DNA from: an uncultured Planococcus sp.
GTDB taxonomy: Bacteria; Bacillota; Bacilli; Bacillales_A; Planococcaceae
Direction of reading: 5' to 3'
Assembly (NCBI GenBank): GCA_947493585.1
Contig: CANLRI010000001.1
Coordinates: 806,001 to 870,000 of the forward strand
DNA length: 64,000 bases
Of the stretch, positions 18,675 to 27,130 are shown piece by piece (the stretch's first letter is position 1; every line of letters begins with the position of its first letter). The notes beneath the pieces are model-generated. The model was not told the DNA's origin, made no database searches, and worked only from the letters and a program-made list of their open reading frames with translations. The translations under genes were made by a program, and so were the position numbers.

Positions 18675-18760
18675 GCAGCCACGCGCTTAAGGGTGAGCCG
18701 AAGCAATAAGACAAACGGTCTTCTTGGCTTATTGCGGGAGGCCAACCCCAAGCGTGCTGC
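18675..18760 (+). ncRNA. Structured hairpin element, copy D
   Basis: Outer stem GCAGC/GCTGC extended by ACGC/GCGT and CTT/AAG, then GGGT/ACCC, GCC/GGC, inner GCAATAAG/CTTATTGC (perfect) and a short CAA/TTG tip. Same fold as copies A-C with different bases in the pairs. It lies in the 18559-19249 gap before the thiamin operon. Confidence 0.4.
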
Positions 18761-18920
18761 GGATAACTAGAACCAGAATTGACAAGTACTATTCCAAGTA
18801 AACATCAAAATTACAGCTATCTTCATTCCATTAGCTAGCCCAGCTAAGTAAATGAATTAAAGCGGATGACATTTACAAACTTATTCACTTGTTCTCTTGC
18901 CAATCCAGCGAAATCTAAAA

Positions 18921-19006
18921 GCAGCCACGCGCTTAAGGGTGAAGCGAAGCAATGAGACAAGTGCCTTTCTTGGCTCATTGTGAAAGCTCAACCCCAAGCG
19001 TGCTGC
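18921..19006 (+). ncRNA. Structured hairpin element, copy E
   Basis: Outer stem as in copy D, exactly 246 bases downstream of it. The inner stem is GCAATGAG/CTCATTGT, with the A-T to G-C change in both arms relative to D, and AGC/GCT replaces GCC/GGC in the middle helix. Confidence 0.4.
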
Positions 19007-19099
19007 GGATAGTTAGCAGATATCTTAATAAACCCAATCAAAACTAAACACCAAAACTCTCACTATCTTCAATACACCAAACATCAAATTCAAAAAGTT

Positions 19100-19128
19100 T
19101 TGAATTCGCAAGCCAACTATGGTATTCT
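19100..19128 (+). promoter_or_regulatory. SigA promoter of the thiamin operon
   Basis: TTGAAT (19100-19105), a 17-base spacer and TATTCT (19123-19128), about 30 bases upstream of the riboswitch. Confidence 0.75.
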
Positions 19129-19157
19129 ATTGCCGACAATAAAAAAATATCGCTATT

Positions 19158-19242
19158 CCACTAGGGGAGCCATGTTGGCTGAGACGGACAAGAGTCCGGA
19201 CCCTTTGAACCTGATCTGGATCATACCAGCGTAGGGAAGTGG
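19158..19242 (+). ncRNA. TPP (THI-element) riboswitch
   Basis: The conserved parts are all present: GGGGAGCC, CTGAGACGG, ACCCTTTGAACCTGATCTGG and TACCAGCGTAGGGAAGTGG. P1 is CCACT (19158-19162) paired with AGTGG (19238-19242). It controls the tenA-thiM-thiD-thiE-thiW operon, reducing expression when thiamin pyrophosphate is bound. Confidence 0.97.
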
Positions 19243-19285
19243 GCGAATTGTGAGCCTTTCTCCAATTTCTTCAGCTGACCTTTAT

Positions 19286-19321
19286 CGCCGCTTCCTTACC
19301 TGGGAAGCGGTGTTTTATTTT
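19286..19321 (+). terminator. Riboswitch expression-platform terminator
   Basis: CGCCGCTTCC pairs with GGAAGCGGTG (one G-T), followed by TTTTATTTT, between the TPP aptamer and the tenA ribosome-binding site. Confidence 0.85.
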
Positions 19322-19342
19322 GCCCAAAAAGGAGAGAGCGAC

Positions 19343-20032
19343 ATGACATTTTGTAAAGAAGTCCGGTTGGAATGTGCAGATTTATGGGACGCCAGTTTTG
19401 AACACCCGTTTGTAAAAGGCATCGCGAAAGGCGACTTGCCGCTCGATGTCTTCAAATTCTACGTCATGCAAGACGCTTATTACCTGACTCATTTCGCGAA
19501 AGTGCAATCACTTGGCGCAGTGAAAGCGAAAGATTTGAAAACGACGCAGTCATTTGCGCATCACGCAGAACAGACTTGTGCCGCGGAACTTGCGCTTCAT
19601 GAATCGTTTATGGAATTGCTTGGAGTGACGGAGGAAGATTGGAAACTATTCGAACCATCGCCGCATGCCTATGCGTACGTTTCGCATATGTACCGCTCCG
19701 CAGAAGGTGATTTGGCCGATGTACTTGCGGCCTTGCTTCCGTGCTATTGGCTTTATTACGAAATCGGCGAACGATTGAAGACGGCGACGCCGGAAGAACC
19801 GATTTTCCAGAAATGGATTGGCACATATGGATCCGAATGGTTCGGGGAACTCGTAGGTGAACAGATCAATCGAATGGACCATTTAGCTGAGGGCTTGCCG
19901 GAAGAGCGGCGTAAGGAATTGAAAACGCGCTTTATGAGAAGCAGCTATTATGAATGGCAGTTCTGGCAGCAAGCGTGGACGATGGAAACCTGGGAGCTGC
20001 CCGCGAAAAAGGAGAGTGTCCGCCATGCTTAG
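19343..20032 (+). CDS. tenA: Thiaminase II / aminopyrimidine aminohydrolase
   Basis: A 229-residue all-helical TenA protein. It hydrolyses thiamin breakdown products, converting aminomethyl-pyrimidine to the hydroxymethyl form for salvage. The nucleophile Cys is in AEQTCAAELALHE; YWLYYEIG and YYEWQFW carry other family active-site residues. The ATG at 19343 follows AAGGAGAGAGCGAC; an upstream in-frame GTG at 19250 would place the start inside the riboswitch terminator and is rejected. It is the first gene of the operon and overlaps thiM by 8 bases. Confidence 0.95.
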   Translation: MTFCKEVRLECADLWDASFEHPFVKGIAKGDLPLDVFKFYVMQDAYYLTHFAKVQSLGAVKAKDLKTTQSFAHHAEQTCAAELALHESFMELLGVTEEDWKLFEPSPHAYAYVSHMYRSAEGDLADVLAALLPCYWLYYEIGERLKTATPEEPIFQKWIGTYGSEWFGELVGEQINRMDHLAEGLPEERRKELKTRFMRSSYYEWQFWQQAWTMETWELPAKKESVRHA

Positions 20033-20786
20033 GGAATTGCGCGCACGAAAACCCTTAATTCACTGTATCACCAATCACGTCGTCTCGAATTTTCAGGCAA
20101 ACGGCTTGCTCGCGCTCGGCGTCTCGCCAGTAATGGGCGATGAACAACAGGAAGTCGCGGAACTCACAGGACATGCCGACGCCTTATCGCTCAATATCGG
20201 CACGATCACGGAGCGCTCTTTTGAAAGCATGCTCATCGCGGGACGCGCCGCCATGGAAAAAGACATCCCGATTGTGTTGGATCCGGTCGGTGCCGGCGCG
20301 ACAGCTTATCGTTTGAAAGCCGTGAAACGATTGCTGACAGAACTCGATATCACGTTATTGCGCTGCAACGCTGGCGAACTTGCAGCTATCGCAGGAGCCG
20401 ACTGGCAAGTGCGCGGCGTCGATGCCGGAGAAGGGCAAGCTGATTTGGAGACAATCGCTAAACAAGTGGCTGATGAATACCAAACAATTGTCGCGATGAC
20501 TGGGACAAGCGATTTGGTGACGGATGGCGAACGGACCGAGCATATTACAGGCGGAGATCCTTTGATGGCGTCGGTCACTGGAATGGGCTGTTTGCTCAGT
20601 GCGGTGCTTGCCGCATTCTTGACGGACGAAGAATATGCCCCGCTTGATGCGATTGCATATGGTTTGCAGATTTACGCGAATGCAGGAAGCCGTGCATCGA
20701 AAATCGCCTTAAACCCGGGAACTTTCCAAATGGCCTTTTTGGACGAACTATCCAAACGACAGGAGGCGGCACTTCATGGACGCTAA
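20025..20786 (+). CDS. thiM: Hydroxyethylthiazole kinase
   Basis: A 253-residue ribokinase-fold enzyme that phosphorylates 4-methyl-5-(2-hydroxyethyl)thiazole in thiamin salvage. Family motifs are HCITNHVV at the N-terminus, VLDPVGAGA mid-protein and TGMGCLLSA with the active-site Cys near the C-terminus. It overlaps tenA (8 bases) and thiD (11 bases), consistent with coupled translation. AAAAAGGAGAG lies 10 bases upstream of the ATG, which fixes the start inside the tenA end. Confidence 0.95.
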   Translation: MLRELRARKPLIHCITNHVVSNFQANGLLALGVSPVMGDEQQEVAELTGHADALSLNIGTITERSFESMLIAGRAAMEKDIPIVLDPVGAGATAYRLKAVKRLLTELDITLLRCNAGELAAIAGADWQVRGVDAGEGQADLETIAKQVADEYQTIVAMTGTSDLVTDGERTEHITGGDPLMASVTGMGCLLSAVLAAFLTDEEYAPLDAIAYGLQIYANAGSRASKIALNPGTFQMAFLDELSKRQEAALHGR

Positions 20787-21654
20787 AGCCCAAGTATTGA
20801 CGATTGCCGGATCTGATTCAGGCGGTGGAGCGGGGATACAAGCGGATTTGAAAACATTCCAGGAACTTGGCGCATTCGGCTGTTCAGCGGTAACGGCTGT
20901 GACCGCCCAAAACACGCAGGGCGTACACGGCATTTATCCGATGGACCGACAAGCGGTTAAAGAACAGCTCGATGCAATTGGGACGGACTTCGATATCCGT
21001 GCGCTCAAGACCGGCATGCTGTTTGACGCCGGCATCATCGAAGAAACGGCACAAGGCATCAAACGCTACGGCTGGAATAGGCTCGTCATCGATCCCGTCA
21101 TGATCGCAAAAGGTGGCGCTTCCTTGTTGCAGCAGGAAGCAGTCGAAGCAATTAAAACGATGCTCGTCCCGCTGGCTGCCATCATCACGCCAAATATCCC
21201 GGAAGCGGAAGTATTGAGTGGAATAGACATCACAGACGATGCCTCACGCAGAAAGGCGGCGGAAGCGATTTTATCGCTCGGTGCGGAAGCTGTGGTCATC
21301 AAAGGCGGCCATAGCACTGACACTGACGTTGCGGAAGACTTTTATCTAGATCAGCAAGGCACGTTGATCATGCTGCGCTCGGAGCGTCTCCAAACGCAAC
21401 AAACACATGGCACGGGCTGTACGTTTTCAGCAGCATTGACAGCTGAACTCGGCAAAGGCAAACCAGTGGAAGAAGCCTTGTTCACCGCCAAGGAGTTCAT
21501 CCAGGCAGCACTCGCGTATCCGCTTCACATCGGGCATGGCCACGGTCCGACGCATCATGCGGCGTACAAAGAATCTATCGAAAAGGAAGTGGTTCATCTT
21601 GTTCGGGAATCCAGCGATTTATTTTCTAATGGGTACGACAAACGCCGGTACTAA
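20776..21654 (+). CDS. thiD: Bifunctional hydroxymethylpyrimidine kinase / HMP-phosphate kinase
   Basis: A 292-residue ThiD of the ribokinase superfamily. It shows [19 protein letters not shown] at the N-terminus, [11 protein letters not shown], and the ATP/anion-hole motif [12 protein letters not shown]. It phosphorylates HMP twice to give HMP-PP for thiamin phosphate synthase. AGGAGG precedes the ATG. The last 56 bases overlap the proposed thiE start, and the C-terminus (residues ~270-292) is longer than in typical ThiD proteins. Confidence 0.95.
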   Translation: MDAKAQVLTIAGSDSGGGAGIQADLKTFQELGAFGCSAVTAVTAQNTQGVHGIYPMDRQAVKEQLDAIGTDFDIRALKTGMLFDAGIIEETAQGIKRYGWNRLVIDPVMIAKGGASLLQQEAVEAIKTMLVPLAAIITPNIPEAEVLSGIDITDDASRRKAAEAILSLGAEAVVIKGGHSTDTDVAEDFYLDQQGTLIMLRSERLQTQQTHGTGCTFSAALTAELGKGKPVEEALFTAKEFIQAALAYPLHIGHGHGPTHHAAYKESIEKEVVHLVRESSDLFSNGYDKRRY

Positions 21655-22246
21655 AGAGCCGCTCGTGTTGCTTGAAGAAGCGCTTCAAGGCGGCATCACC
21701 CATTTCCAGTTGCGCGAAAAAGGGCGCGGCGCATTAACGGGCGATGCGCTCGTGGAGTTTGCCGCAAAGTGCAAGGGACTATGCTGTGAATACAATGTGC
21801 CGCTGTTCATCAATGACGATGTCGAACTCGCCTGCACAATCGAAGCAGACGGCATCCATATCGGCCAGGACGATATGGACTGTGGACAAGTGAGAAAACA
21901 AATCGGCGCGTCGATGGCTCTTGGGGTTTCGGTGCATTCAGTCAGAGAAGCGAATGAAGCGCTGACGTGCGGCGCCACCTATCTCGGCATGGGACCGGTA
22001 TTTGGCACGCGCACAAAAAGCGATGCGAAACCGCCCGCGGGTGTCGCTGAAATCATTAAAGTGAAAGCTCAATATCCGCACGTACCCGTCATCGGCATCG
22101 GCGGCATCGAACCGGGCAACGCTGAAATGGTCTGGCGTGCAGGCGTATCAGGCATCGCCGTCATTTCGTCAATAGCACAGGCACAAGATGTCGCAGGGCA
22201 AATCGAACGGTTCAAACAATCGATTCCGGGGAGGCAGGTCGGATGA
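21599..22246 (+). CDS. thiE: Thiamin phosphate synthase
   Basis: A 215-residue TIM-barrel enzyme joining HMP-PP and thiazole phosphate. Motifs are THFQLREKG, FINDDVELA, GIHIGQDDMD, YLGMGPVFGTRTKSDA and VIGIGGIEPGN. The start is uncertain: a TTG at 21599, preceded by AAAAGGAAGTGG, gives the family's usual N-terminal length ([12 protein letters not shown]) and places the start within thiD. Earlier in-frame ATGs lie deeper in thiD without good ribosome-binding sites. It overlaps thiW by ATGA. Confidence 0.92.
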   Translation: MFGNPAIYFLMGTTNAGTKEPLVLLEEALQGGITHFQLREKGRGALTGDALVEFAAKCKGLCCEYNVPLFINDDVELACTIEADGIHIGQDDMDCGQVRKQIGASMALGVSVHSVREANEALTCGATYLGMGPVFGTRTKSDAKPPAGVAEIIKVKAQYPHVPVIGIGGIEPGNAEMVWRAGVSGIAVISSIAQAQDVAGQIERFKQSIPGRQVG

Positions 22247-22731
22247 ATACGAAAAAACTCGTACTCATGGCGATGTTCGTCGCACTTGCCGTCGCCGGAT
22301 CCGCGTTCGTCTGGTTCCCTGCAGGCATCGCCCGCGCCTATCCGGTACAGCATGCCATCAATGTCATCGCCGCTGTCATCTTCGGCCCAGGGCCTGCTGT
22401 CGTCATCGCCTTATTAACCGGAGCGGTTCGCGTCTTGACTGGGACGGGCTCGCTGCTCGCTTTTCCGGGAGGCATGATCGGTGCATTGCTTGCTGGCATC
22501 TTTTACCGCTATAGCGGACGGCTCGGTTTTGCGGCAGCCGGTGAAATCCTAGGAACCGGCATCATCGCCTCACTGGTCGCGGTGCCCTATGCCCGTGTTC
22601 TGATGGGAACCGAAGTCGGTGCCTTGTTCTTCATGCCGCCATTTCTCGTATCGAGCATCAGCGGTGCAGTGCTTGGCGTCGTATTGATGTATCGTTTGGA
22701 GAAAACGAAAAGCAGTAAATTATTGGCGTGA
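22243..22731 (+). CDS. thiW: ECF transporter substrate-binding subunit ThiW
   Basis: A 162-residue membrane protein with about five hydrophobic segments. The ARAYPVQHAINV and GSLLAFPGGMIGALLAG motifs are typical of ThiW, the S component proposed to take up the thiazole precursor. It needs the shared ECF energising module (EcfA, EcfA', EcfT), not encoded here. Last gene of the TPP-controlled operon; together with ThiM it forms a thiazole salvage route. Confidence 0.9.
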   Translation: MNTKKLVLMAMFVALAVAGSAFVWFPAGIARAYPVQHAINVIAAVIFGPGPAVVIALLTGAVRVLTGTGSLLAFPGGMIGALLAGIFYRYSGRLGFAAAGEILGTGIIASLVAVPYARVLMGTEVGALFFMPPFLVSSISGAVLGVVLMYRLEKTKSSKLLA

Positions 22732-22764
22732 CAATATAGTAATATCTCATTAAATCTCGAGCAT

Positions 22765-22810
22765 AAAACCACTGAGAAAATAAACTAGTTTCTCTCTAGT
22801 GGTTTTATTT
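22765..22810 (+). terminator. Terminator of the thiamin operon
   Basis: AAAACCACT (22765-22773) pairs with AGTGGTTTT (22798-22806), with inner GAGAAA/TTTCTC, followed by ATTTT. Confidence 0.85.
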
Positions 22811-22832
22811 TGTACAAAGTTTTTACAAACTG

Positions 22833-23043
22833 ATGGGAATGGAGCCGGCGACTCCTGCGGGAGCAGTGACGGAGCATCGCGACGGAGCGACATGAGTCTT
22901 GAGACCCCGCAGGAAATGATTAAGCGAAGCACCGCTGAGTCTAATCATTTGCGAGGCTCGAGCGCAGTGAGAGCTGAGCACATGGTTTTCGTAGCGACCG
23001 AGGAGGCTCAAGCCATGCCCGCGGAAAGCGTCCGGCGCAATGG
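22833..23043 (+). repeat. Dispersed palindromic intergenic repeat
   Basis: A ~210-base GC-rich block with CGACTCCTGCGGG at one end and CCCGCGGAAAGCGTCCGG at the other, plus internal GACCCCGCAGG and GAGGAGGCTC motifs. This is the architecture of the repeats common between genes in Bacillaceae and Planococcaceae. It fills most of the gap between thiW and the TetR gene. No protein is evident. Confidence 0.6.
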
Positions 23044-23072
23044 ACATCGGCAACAACTATAACTTCTTATAC

Positions 23073-23113
23073 TTGAACTAAGAAAACGATTATAGTATTA
23101 TTAGTTTTCATAG
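23073..23113 (+). promoter_or_regulatory. Promoter and probable TetR autoregulatory operator
   Basis: Promoter TTGAAC (23073-23078), 17 bases, TATTAT (23096-23101). The arms CTAAGAAAAC (23078-23087) and GTTTTCATAG (23104-23113) form a near-perfect inverted repeat that brackets the -10 box. A related arrangement, CTAAAAAAAC (23729-23738) with GTTTTAG (23755-23761), precedes the MATE gene. Confidence 0.55.
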
Positions 23114-23126
23114 AGGGGGTTCGGCT

Positions 23127-23681
23127 GTGAAAAATCGGATTATACAGGCGTTTATCGAAGAAACGAGAAATAACGGCATCAAATTTACGATGGACGATTT
23201 GGCAAAACGGCTGGGCATCAGCAAGCGCACCTTGTATGAGAACTTCTCATCCAAGCTGGAAATCCTGGAAACGATCATCGACCAGGCCTTTTCGGAGTAC
23301 GAACAGCGTGCACGTGTCATCCGGGAAGACGAAACCCTCGACCTGCAGGAAAAAATCCATCAACTCATCGTCATGATCCCGAACCATAATGACTTTTTCG
23401 ACTTGCGCGTTTTGGAGCAATTAAAGCGTTATTATCCGGAACAATGGCAGCGCGTCGACCGGGAAATGAACCAATGGGATGACTTGAAGCAATTTCTTGA
23501 AGAAGGCATGCAAAACGGCCTGATCAAACAACAGAACATCGACCTGTTAATGAAAATGATTTTGAACGTTGTCAATATTTCCTTGGACCAGCAGTTCTTC
23601 TCAGAACAAAGCATTTCCATAAAGGAAGCTGTTGAAACGATGAGTGAATTACTATTGGATGGCTTCGTCAAAAGCGAATAG
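23127..23681 (+). CDS. TetR/AcrR family transcriptional regulator
   Basis: A 184-residue repressor with the N-terminal TetR helix-turn-helix (FTMDDLAKRLGISKRTLYENF, residues ~22-42) and a helical ligand-binding C-terminus. The GTG start follows a GAGGGGG ribosome-binding site. The adjacent MATE exporter is the likely target: both genes are preceded by similar AT-rich inverted repeats with a TAGTTTTCAT core. The ligand is probably a substrate of the pump. Confidence 0.9.
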   Translation: MKNRIIQAFIEETRNNGIKFTMDDLAKRLGISKRTLYENFSSKLEILETIIDQAFSEYEQRARVIREDETLDLQEKIHQLIVMIPNHNDFFDLRVLEQLKRYYPEQWQRVDREMNQWDDLKQFLEEGMQNGLIKQQNIDLLMKMILNVVNISLDQQFFSEQSISIKEAVETMSELLLDGFVKSE

Positions 23682-23728
23682 GAAAAATGCTGGCTAACCA
23701 AAGCCAGTATTTCTTCGGACTAAAAAAA

Positions 23729-23761
23729 CTAAAAAAACAAATATAGTTTTCATTGTTTTAG
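23729..23761 (+). promoter_or_regulatory. Candidate TetR operator upstream of the MATE gene
   Basis: CTAAAAAAAC and GTTTTAG form an inverted repeat around ATATAGTTTTCATT; the TAGTTTTCAT core is shared with the operator at 23078-23113. It lies ~20 bases before the MATE ribosome-binding site. Confidence 0.4.
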
Positions 23762-23782
23762 AGAGCTAGGAGGCAATTCAAC

Positions 23783-25147
23783 ATGGCACAACAAACAATT
23801 CACCGTCTCGATACCGAATCTGTCGGCAAGGCATTTGTCCGGTACTTGGTGCCCTCGACCATCGGCATGCTGCTGATGGCAATCAATATCGTCGCGGACG
23901 GCATCATGGTCGGCAACCGCCTCGGGCCGGTCGCACTGGGCGGCGTCGGCATCGCGGCACCGGTCTATACCTTATTCGTCGCGATGTCGCTATGGATCGG
24001 CATCGGCGGCGCCACGAGATTTTCTGCTCTTATGGGGGCGAAGCGGACAAAAGAAGCGCGCGTCGTTTTCTCGCACGCGATGGCCTCGATTTTTGCGGTG
24101 ACGCTCCTCATCGGGCTCTTGGCATTTCCGTTTCGGACAGAACTTGCCTATTTGCTCGGGGCGAACGCGGAAACCTATCCATACGTCTCCGATTACTTGT
24201 ACTTGATGCTGTTGTTCGGCTTCGTCTTCACGATGGAAAATGCCCTCAGCATCATGGTGCGCAATGACGGCAGCCCGAACCTTGCCATGGTGTCGCTGAT
24301 CACGACGTCTCTTTTGAACATCGGCTTGAACTATGTGTTCTTGTTCGTCTTGGATTTCGGCGTCAAAGGGGCAGCCGCTGCGACCTTGCTCGCTGCATTT
24401 GTCGGTATGCTCGTCTTGTGCACGCACTTCTTTAAAAAGGGCAATCAATTGCGCTTTGTCCGCTTCAAGCCGAACCGCAAATTACTCGTGTTAATTCTCG
24501 TCATTGGCTTCCCGAGTTTCTTGGCGGAAGTCGGCATGTCGGTGTTCACCATTTCGCATAATAATGTCTTTGAACGACTGGCGGGAACGGAAGGTGTTGC
24601 GGCATTTGCAATCCTTAACTATGTCCACAGCGTCATGCTGCTCGCATTTCTTGGGATGGGTTCGGCCATTCAGCCATTGGTCAGCTATTACAGCGGAGCG
24701 AGAGACCAAACGAAAATCAAAAAGACGCTGCAACTCGCGATCGGGACGGCCTTTACGGCAGGCTTGCTGTTCTTCATTTTCGGCCAATTCTTTGCCGCTA
24801 CCATCGCCAGTGTATTCGGTGATTTCCCGGACGCTGTCATGGAACTTGCGACTTCGGGAATCCAACTGTTCTTTATCGCTTATTTGTTCATGGGCGCCAA
24901 TTTCGTCATGATGACTTACTATCAATCAACTGGAGAAATCCGCATGGCGACGTGGATCACCGCGGCGCGTGAAATTGTTATACTTTTGATCTTGCTAAGC
25001 ATTTTGCCAGTGTTCTTCGGCGTGACGGGTGCGTGGCTTGCGATTCCCTTATCGGAATTGATTGTGCTACTGACGATCGTTTATTATCAAATGAGACAGA
25101 GAAAGAAAACCCGGTTCAATGCGGATATGACGGCGCAATACAAATAA
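23783..25147 (+). CDS. MATE family multidrug efflux transporter
   Basis: A 454-residue polytopic protein with 12 predicted membrane segments in two MatE halves. N-terminal features include LVPSTIGMLLMAINIVADGIM and WIGIGGATRFSALMGA, similar to MepA/NorM-type exporters that expel cationic drugs in exchange for Na+ or H+. AGGAGG precedes the ATG. It sits ~100 bases downstream of a TetR gene and is followed by a GNAT gene 28 bases away, probably in the same transcript. Confidence 0.93.
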   Translation: MAQQTIHRLDTESVGKAFVRYLVPSTIGMLLMAINIVADGIMVGNRLGPVALGGVGIAAPVYTLFVAMSLWIGIGGATRFSALMGAKRTKEARVVFSHAMASIFAVTLLIGLLAFPFRTELAYLLGANAETYPYVSDYLYLMLLFGFVFTMENALSIMVRNDGSPNLAMVSLITTSLLNIGLNYVFLFVLDFGVKGAAAATLLAAFVGMLVLCTHFFKKGNQLRFVRFKPNRKLLVLILVIGFPSFLAEVGMSVFTISHNNVFERLAGTEGVAAFAILNYVHSVMLLAFLGMGSAIQPLVSYYSGARDQTKIKKTLQLAIGTAFTAGLLFFIFGQFFAATIASVFGDFPDAVMELATSGIQLFFIAYLFMGANFVMMTYYQSTGEIRMATWITAAREIVILLILLSILPVFFGVTGAWLAIPLSELIVLLTIVYYQMRQRKKTRFNADMTAQYK

Positions 25148-25175
25148 ACGATTCCGCAAATCAGGAGGATAAAAG

Positions 25176-25718
25176 ATGCAACTAGCGAAACAGTCGTTTG
25201 AAGTGAAAGGCTTGGATTATTCTATACGGAGTGCGGAGACACGGGACGCAGCGCAATTGGCAAAAGTCCGGCTGCAGATCGATGGCGAAACGGAAAATAT
25301 GGATCGCGAGCGGGGAGAAGCTTATTTGGATCAAGAGGCTTTCAAGCAGCTTATCGAAGAAGATGCGACAAGCGTTCGGAATTTATTTTTGGTAGCCGAA
25401 ATGGACGGACGCATTGCAGGGTATTCCCGATGCCAAGGAAACACGCTGAACCGTACGAAGCATCAAGTAGAGTTTGGTGTCGGAGTGCTCCAGCAATTCT
25501 GGGGCTATCGCATCGGCCGCAAGCTGTTGGAGTCATCAATTCACTGGGCGGATGCACAAGCGATCAAAAAGATGAACTTAAAAGTGCTCGAACGCAATGA
25601 AAAAGCCATCAAGCTGTATGCCGAATGCGGCTTTGAAATAGAAGGTGTGTTGAAAATGGACAAGCGCTTAGCGGATGGCGATTATTACGATACCGTCGTG
25701 ATGGCGCGCATTCGCTAA
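25176..25718 (+). CDS. GNAT family N-acetyltransferase
   Basis: A 180-residue single-domain GNAT. The acetyl-CoA site reads GVGVLQQFWGYRIGRKLLE and the C-terminal motif LKVLERNEKAIKLYAECGF-E is characteristic of RimJ/RimL/SpeG-like enzymes. AGGAGG is well spaced before the ATG. It lies 28 bases after the MATE gene and may be co-transcribed with it, suggesting a role in drug or small-amine modification. The substrate is unknown. Confidence 0.88.
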   Translation: MQLAKQSFEVKGLDYSIRSAETRDAAQLAKVRLQIDGETENMDRERGEAYLDQEAFKQLIEEDATSVRNLFLVAEMDGRIAGYSRCQGNTLNRTKHQVEFGVGVLQQFWGYRIGRKLLESSIHWADAQAIKKMNLKVLERNEKAIKLYAECGFEIEGVLKMDKRLADGDYYDTVVMARIR

Positions 25719-25730
25719 CTGTTGCATTAT

Positions 25731-25775
25731 GAAAAAAGACCGTGTTTACGCTCAGGCGCAGACACGGTCTTTCGT
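25731..25775. terminator. Bidirectional terminator
   Basis: AAAGACCGTGT (25735-25745) pairs with ACACGGTCTTT (25762-25772), with A and T tracts on both sides, between convergent genes. Confidence 0.9.
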
Positions 25776-26527
25776 TATTTCCTTGCTTTGACGATAAAAC
25801 TGGTCGGAAATTGCTGCGCTTTGGAAAGCGAGTAATAGCGGTCCGACATTTCCGCTTCTGTATCCTTTAACTCATGTGGAACATCCGGTTCGACGACTTG
25901 CTCGATGGAAAACCCGGCTTTCACCAAGGCGTTTAAATACGTGCTGAACTTGCGCTTCGGAATCGTCATCGGCGCATTCTCGCCTTTAAAATTGGCGTAA
26001 TGTACGCTGCCTTCATCCTGATAGGAGCCGTTCAATGAAATGATCCCGTTTTCACTTCTCAAGTGGACATAAAGCGGATGGTCCCAACTGAAGATGAAAG
26101 TTCCGCCAGGCCGCAAATAGGAATAAATCAATTCGAAGGTCCGGTCGAGATTAACCGTCCAGCCGATCGCATAAATCGAATAGACAATATCGAAATATTG
26201 TTCCGGCAACCCGATGTCTTGTTCCATCGCAGCGCAGTATAGCTGTGCATCCAGTCCGCTCAAAATCTCTCGTGCCCGTTCAATTTGACTGTCGGACAAG
26301 TCGACGCCCCATAAATCCTTGGCACCTTGTTCACTCATGTAAAGCAAGGAATGGCCGCTGCCACAGCCGATATCGAGCACATTTTTGCCTTCGATCGCAT
26401 CAAATAAACGCAATTCTTCCTCGCTTTGTGTAAAGGTCCCGTATCCAGGCAAGGCATCGACGCCATTAAAATGCCTGGCAACCGTGTTCCAGCTCGTGCG
26501 ATTTTGTTCCAGAATATCTATATTCAC
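25775..26527 (-). CDS. Class I SAM-dependent methyltransferase
   Basis: A 250-residue Rossmann-fold methyltransferase. Motif I VLDIGCGSGHS lies near residue 50 and motif II acidic GVDLSDSQ near 73, followed by FDIVYSIYAIGW and LRPGGTFIFSW. The substrate is not evident; the overall pattern is that of small-molecule methyltransferases. It starts at GTG with GGGGGAG upstream. Stand-alone gene on the minus strand, divergent from the SRPBCC gene. Confidence 0.88.
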   Translation of the reverse strand: MNIDILEQNRTSWNTVARHFNGVDALPGYGTFTQSEEELRLFDAIEGKNVLDIGCGSGHSLLYMSEQGAKDLWGVDLSDSQIERAREILSGLDAQLYCAAMEQDIGLPEQYFDIVYSIYAIGWTVNLDRTFELIYSYLRPGGTFIFSWDHPLYVHLRSENGIISLNGSYQDEGSVHYANFKGENAPMTIPKRKFSTYLNALVKAGFSIEQVVEPDVPHELKDTEAEMSDRYYSLSKAQQFPTSFIVKARK

Positions 26528-26670
26528 TTAAACTCCCCCTGTCCCTTAATCATTCTCGGGGAGGTAAAGAATCTCCTTCTTGCCGAATAAACGGGCAGCG
26601 AATAACACGGGCACGTTAGGGGTAAAGAAAGACAAAGGCAGACAGCCAACACGAGGAATGAGGAGAAAAC

Positions 26671-27123
26671 ATGCCCATGATTTATCACGAAACGTATATT
26701 GAAGCACCCATTGAACAAGTCTTTGACCTGGCCCGAAGCATCGAAGTGCATATCGAAACGGTCTCGAATACCAATGAACGCGCCATTGCCGGCACGACAA
26801 GCGGCCTGATGGAACAGGGCGACTGGGTGACGTGGAAAGCAACGCATCTCGGTGTTCGCCAAAAGCTCACATCGAAAATAACCGATATGGAGCGGCCGTA
26901 CCGATTCAGCGATGCCATGGTAAAAGGCGCATTTCATTCCTTCCACCACACCCATGAATTTGTCGAAAGCGGAAGCGGCACGCTGATGAAAGACTGGTTC
27001 GTCTACCGTGCGCCGTTTGGAGTTATCGGAAAACTGGCCGATAAATTATTCCTCGAACGCCATATGGAAAAATTCCTATCGACACGTGCAGCCGAACTAA
27101 AGAGCATTGCTGAAAATCGATAA
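26671..27123 (+). CDS. SRPBCC (START/Bet v1-like) family protein
   Basis: A 150-residue polyketide-cyclase/dehydrase-like fold protein, opening with YHETYIEAPIEQVFDLARS and containing HTHEFVESGSGTLMKDWF. The fold binds hydrophobic ligands; no enzymatic role is evident. GAGGAG precedes the ATG. It is divergent from the methyltransferase gene and ends at a terminator shared with the RsbR-like gene. Confidence 0.85.
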   Translation: MPMIYHETYIEAPIEQVFDLARSIEVHIETVSNTNERAIAGTTSGLMEQGDWVTWKATHLGVRQKLTSKITDMERPYRFSDAMVKGAFHSFHHTHEFVESGSGTLMKDWFVYRAPFGVIGKLADKLFLERHMEKFLSTRAAELKSIAENR

Positions 27124-27130
27124 GCATACA

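Noticed and set aside
19250..19342. N-terminal extension of TenA from a GTG
   Set aside because: It would be translated from within the riboswitch terminator; the ATG at 19343 has a strong ribosome-binding site and gives the family's normal length.
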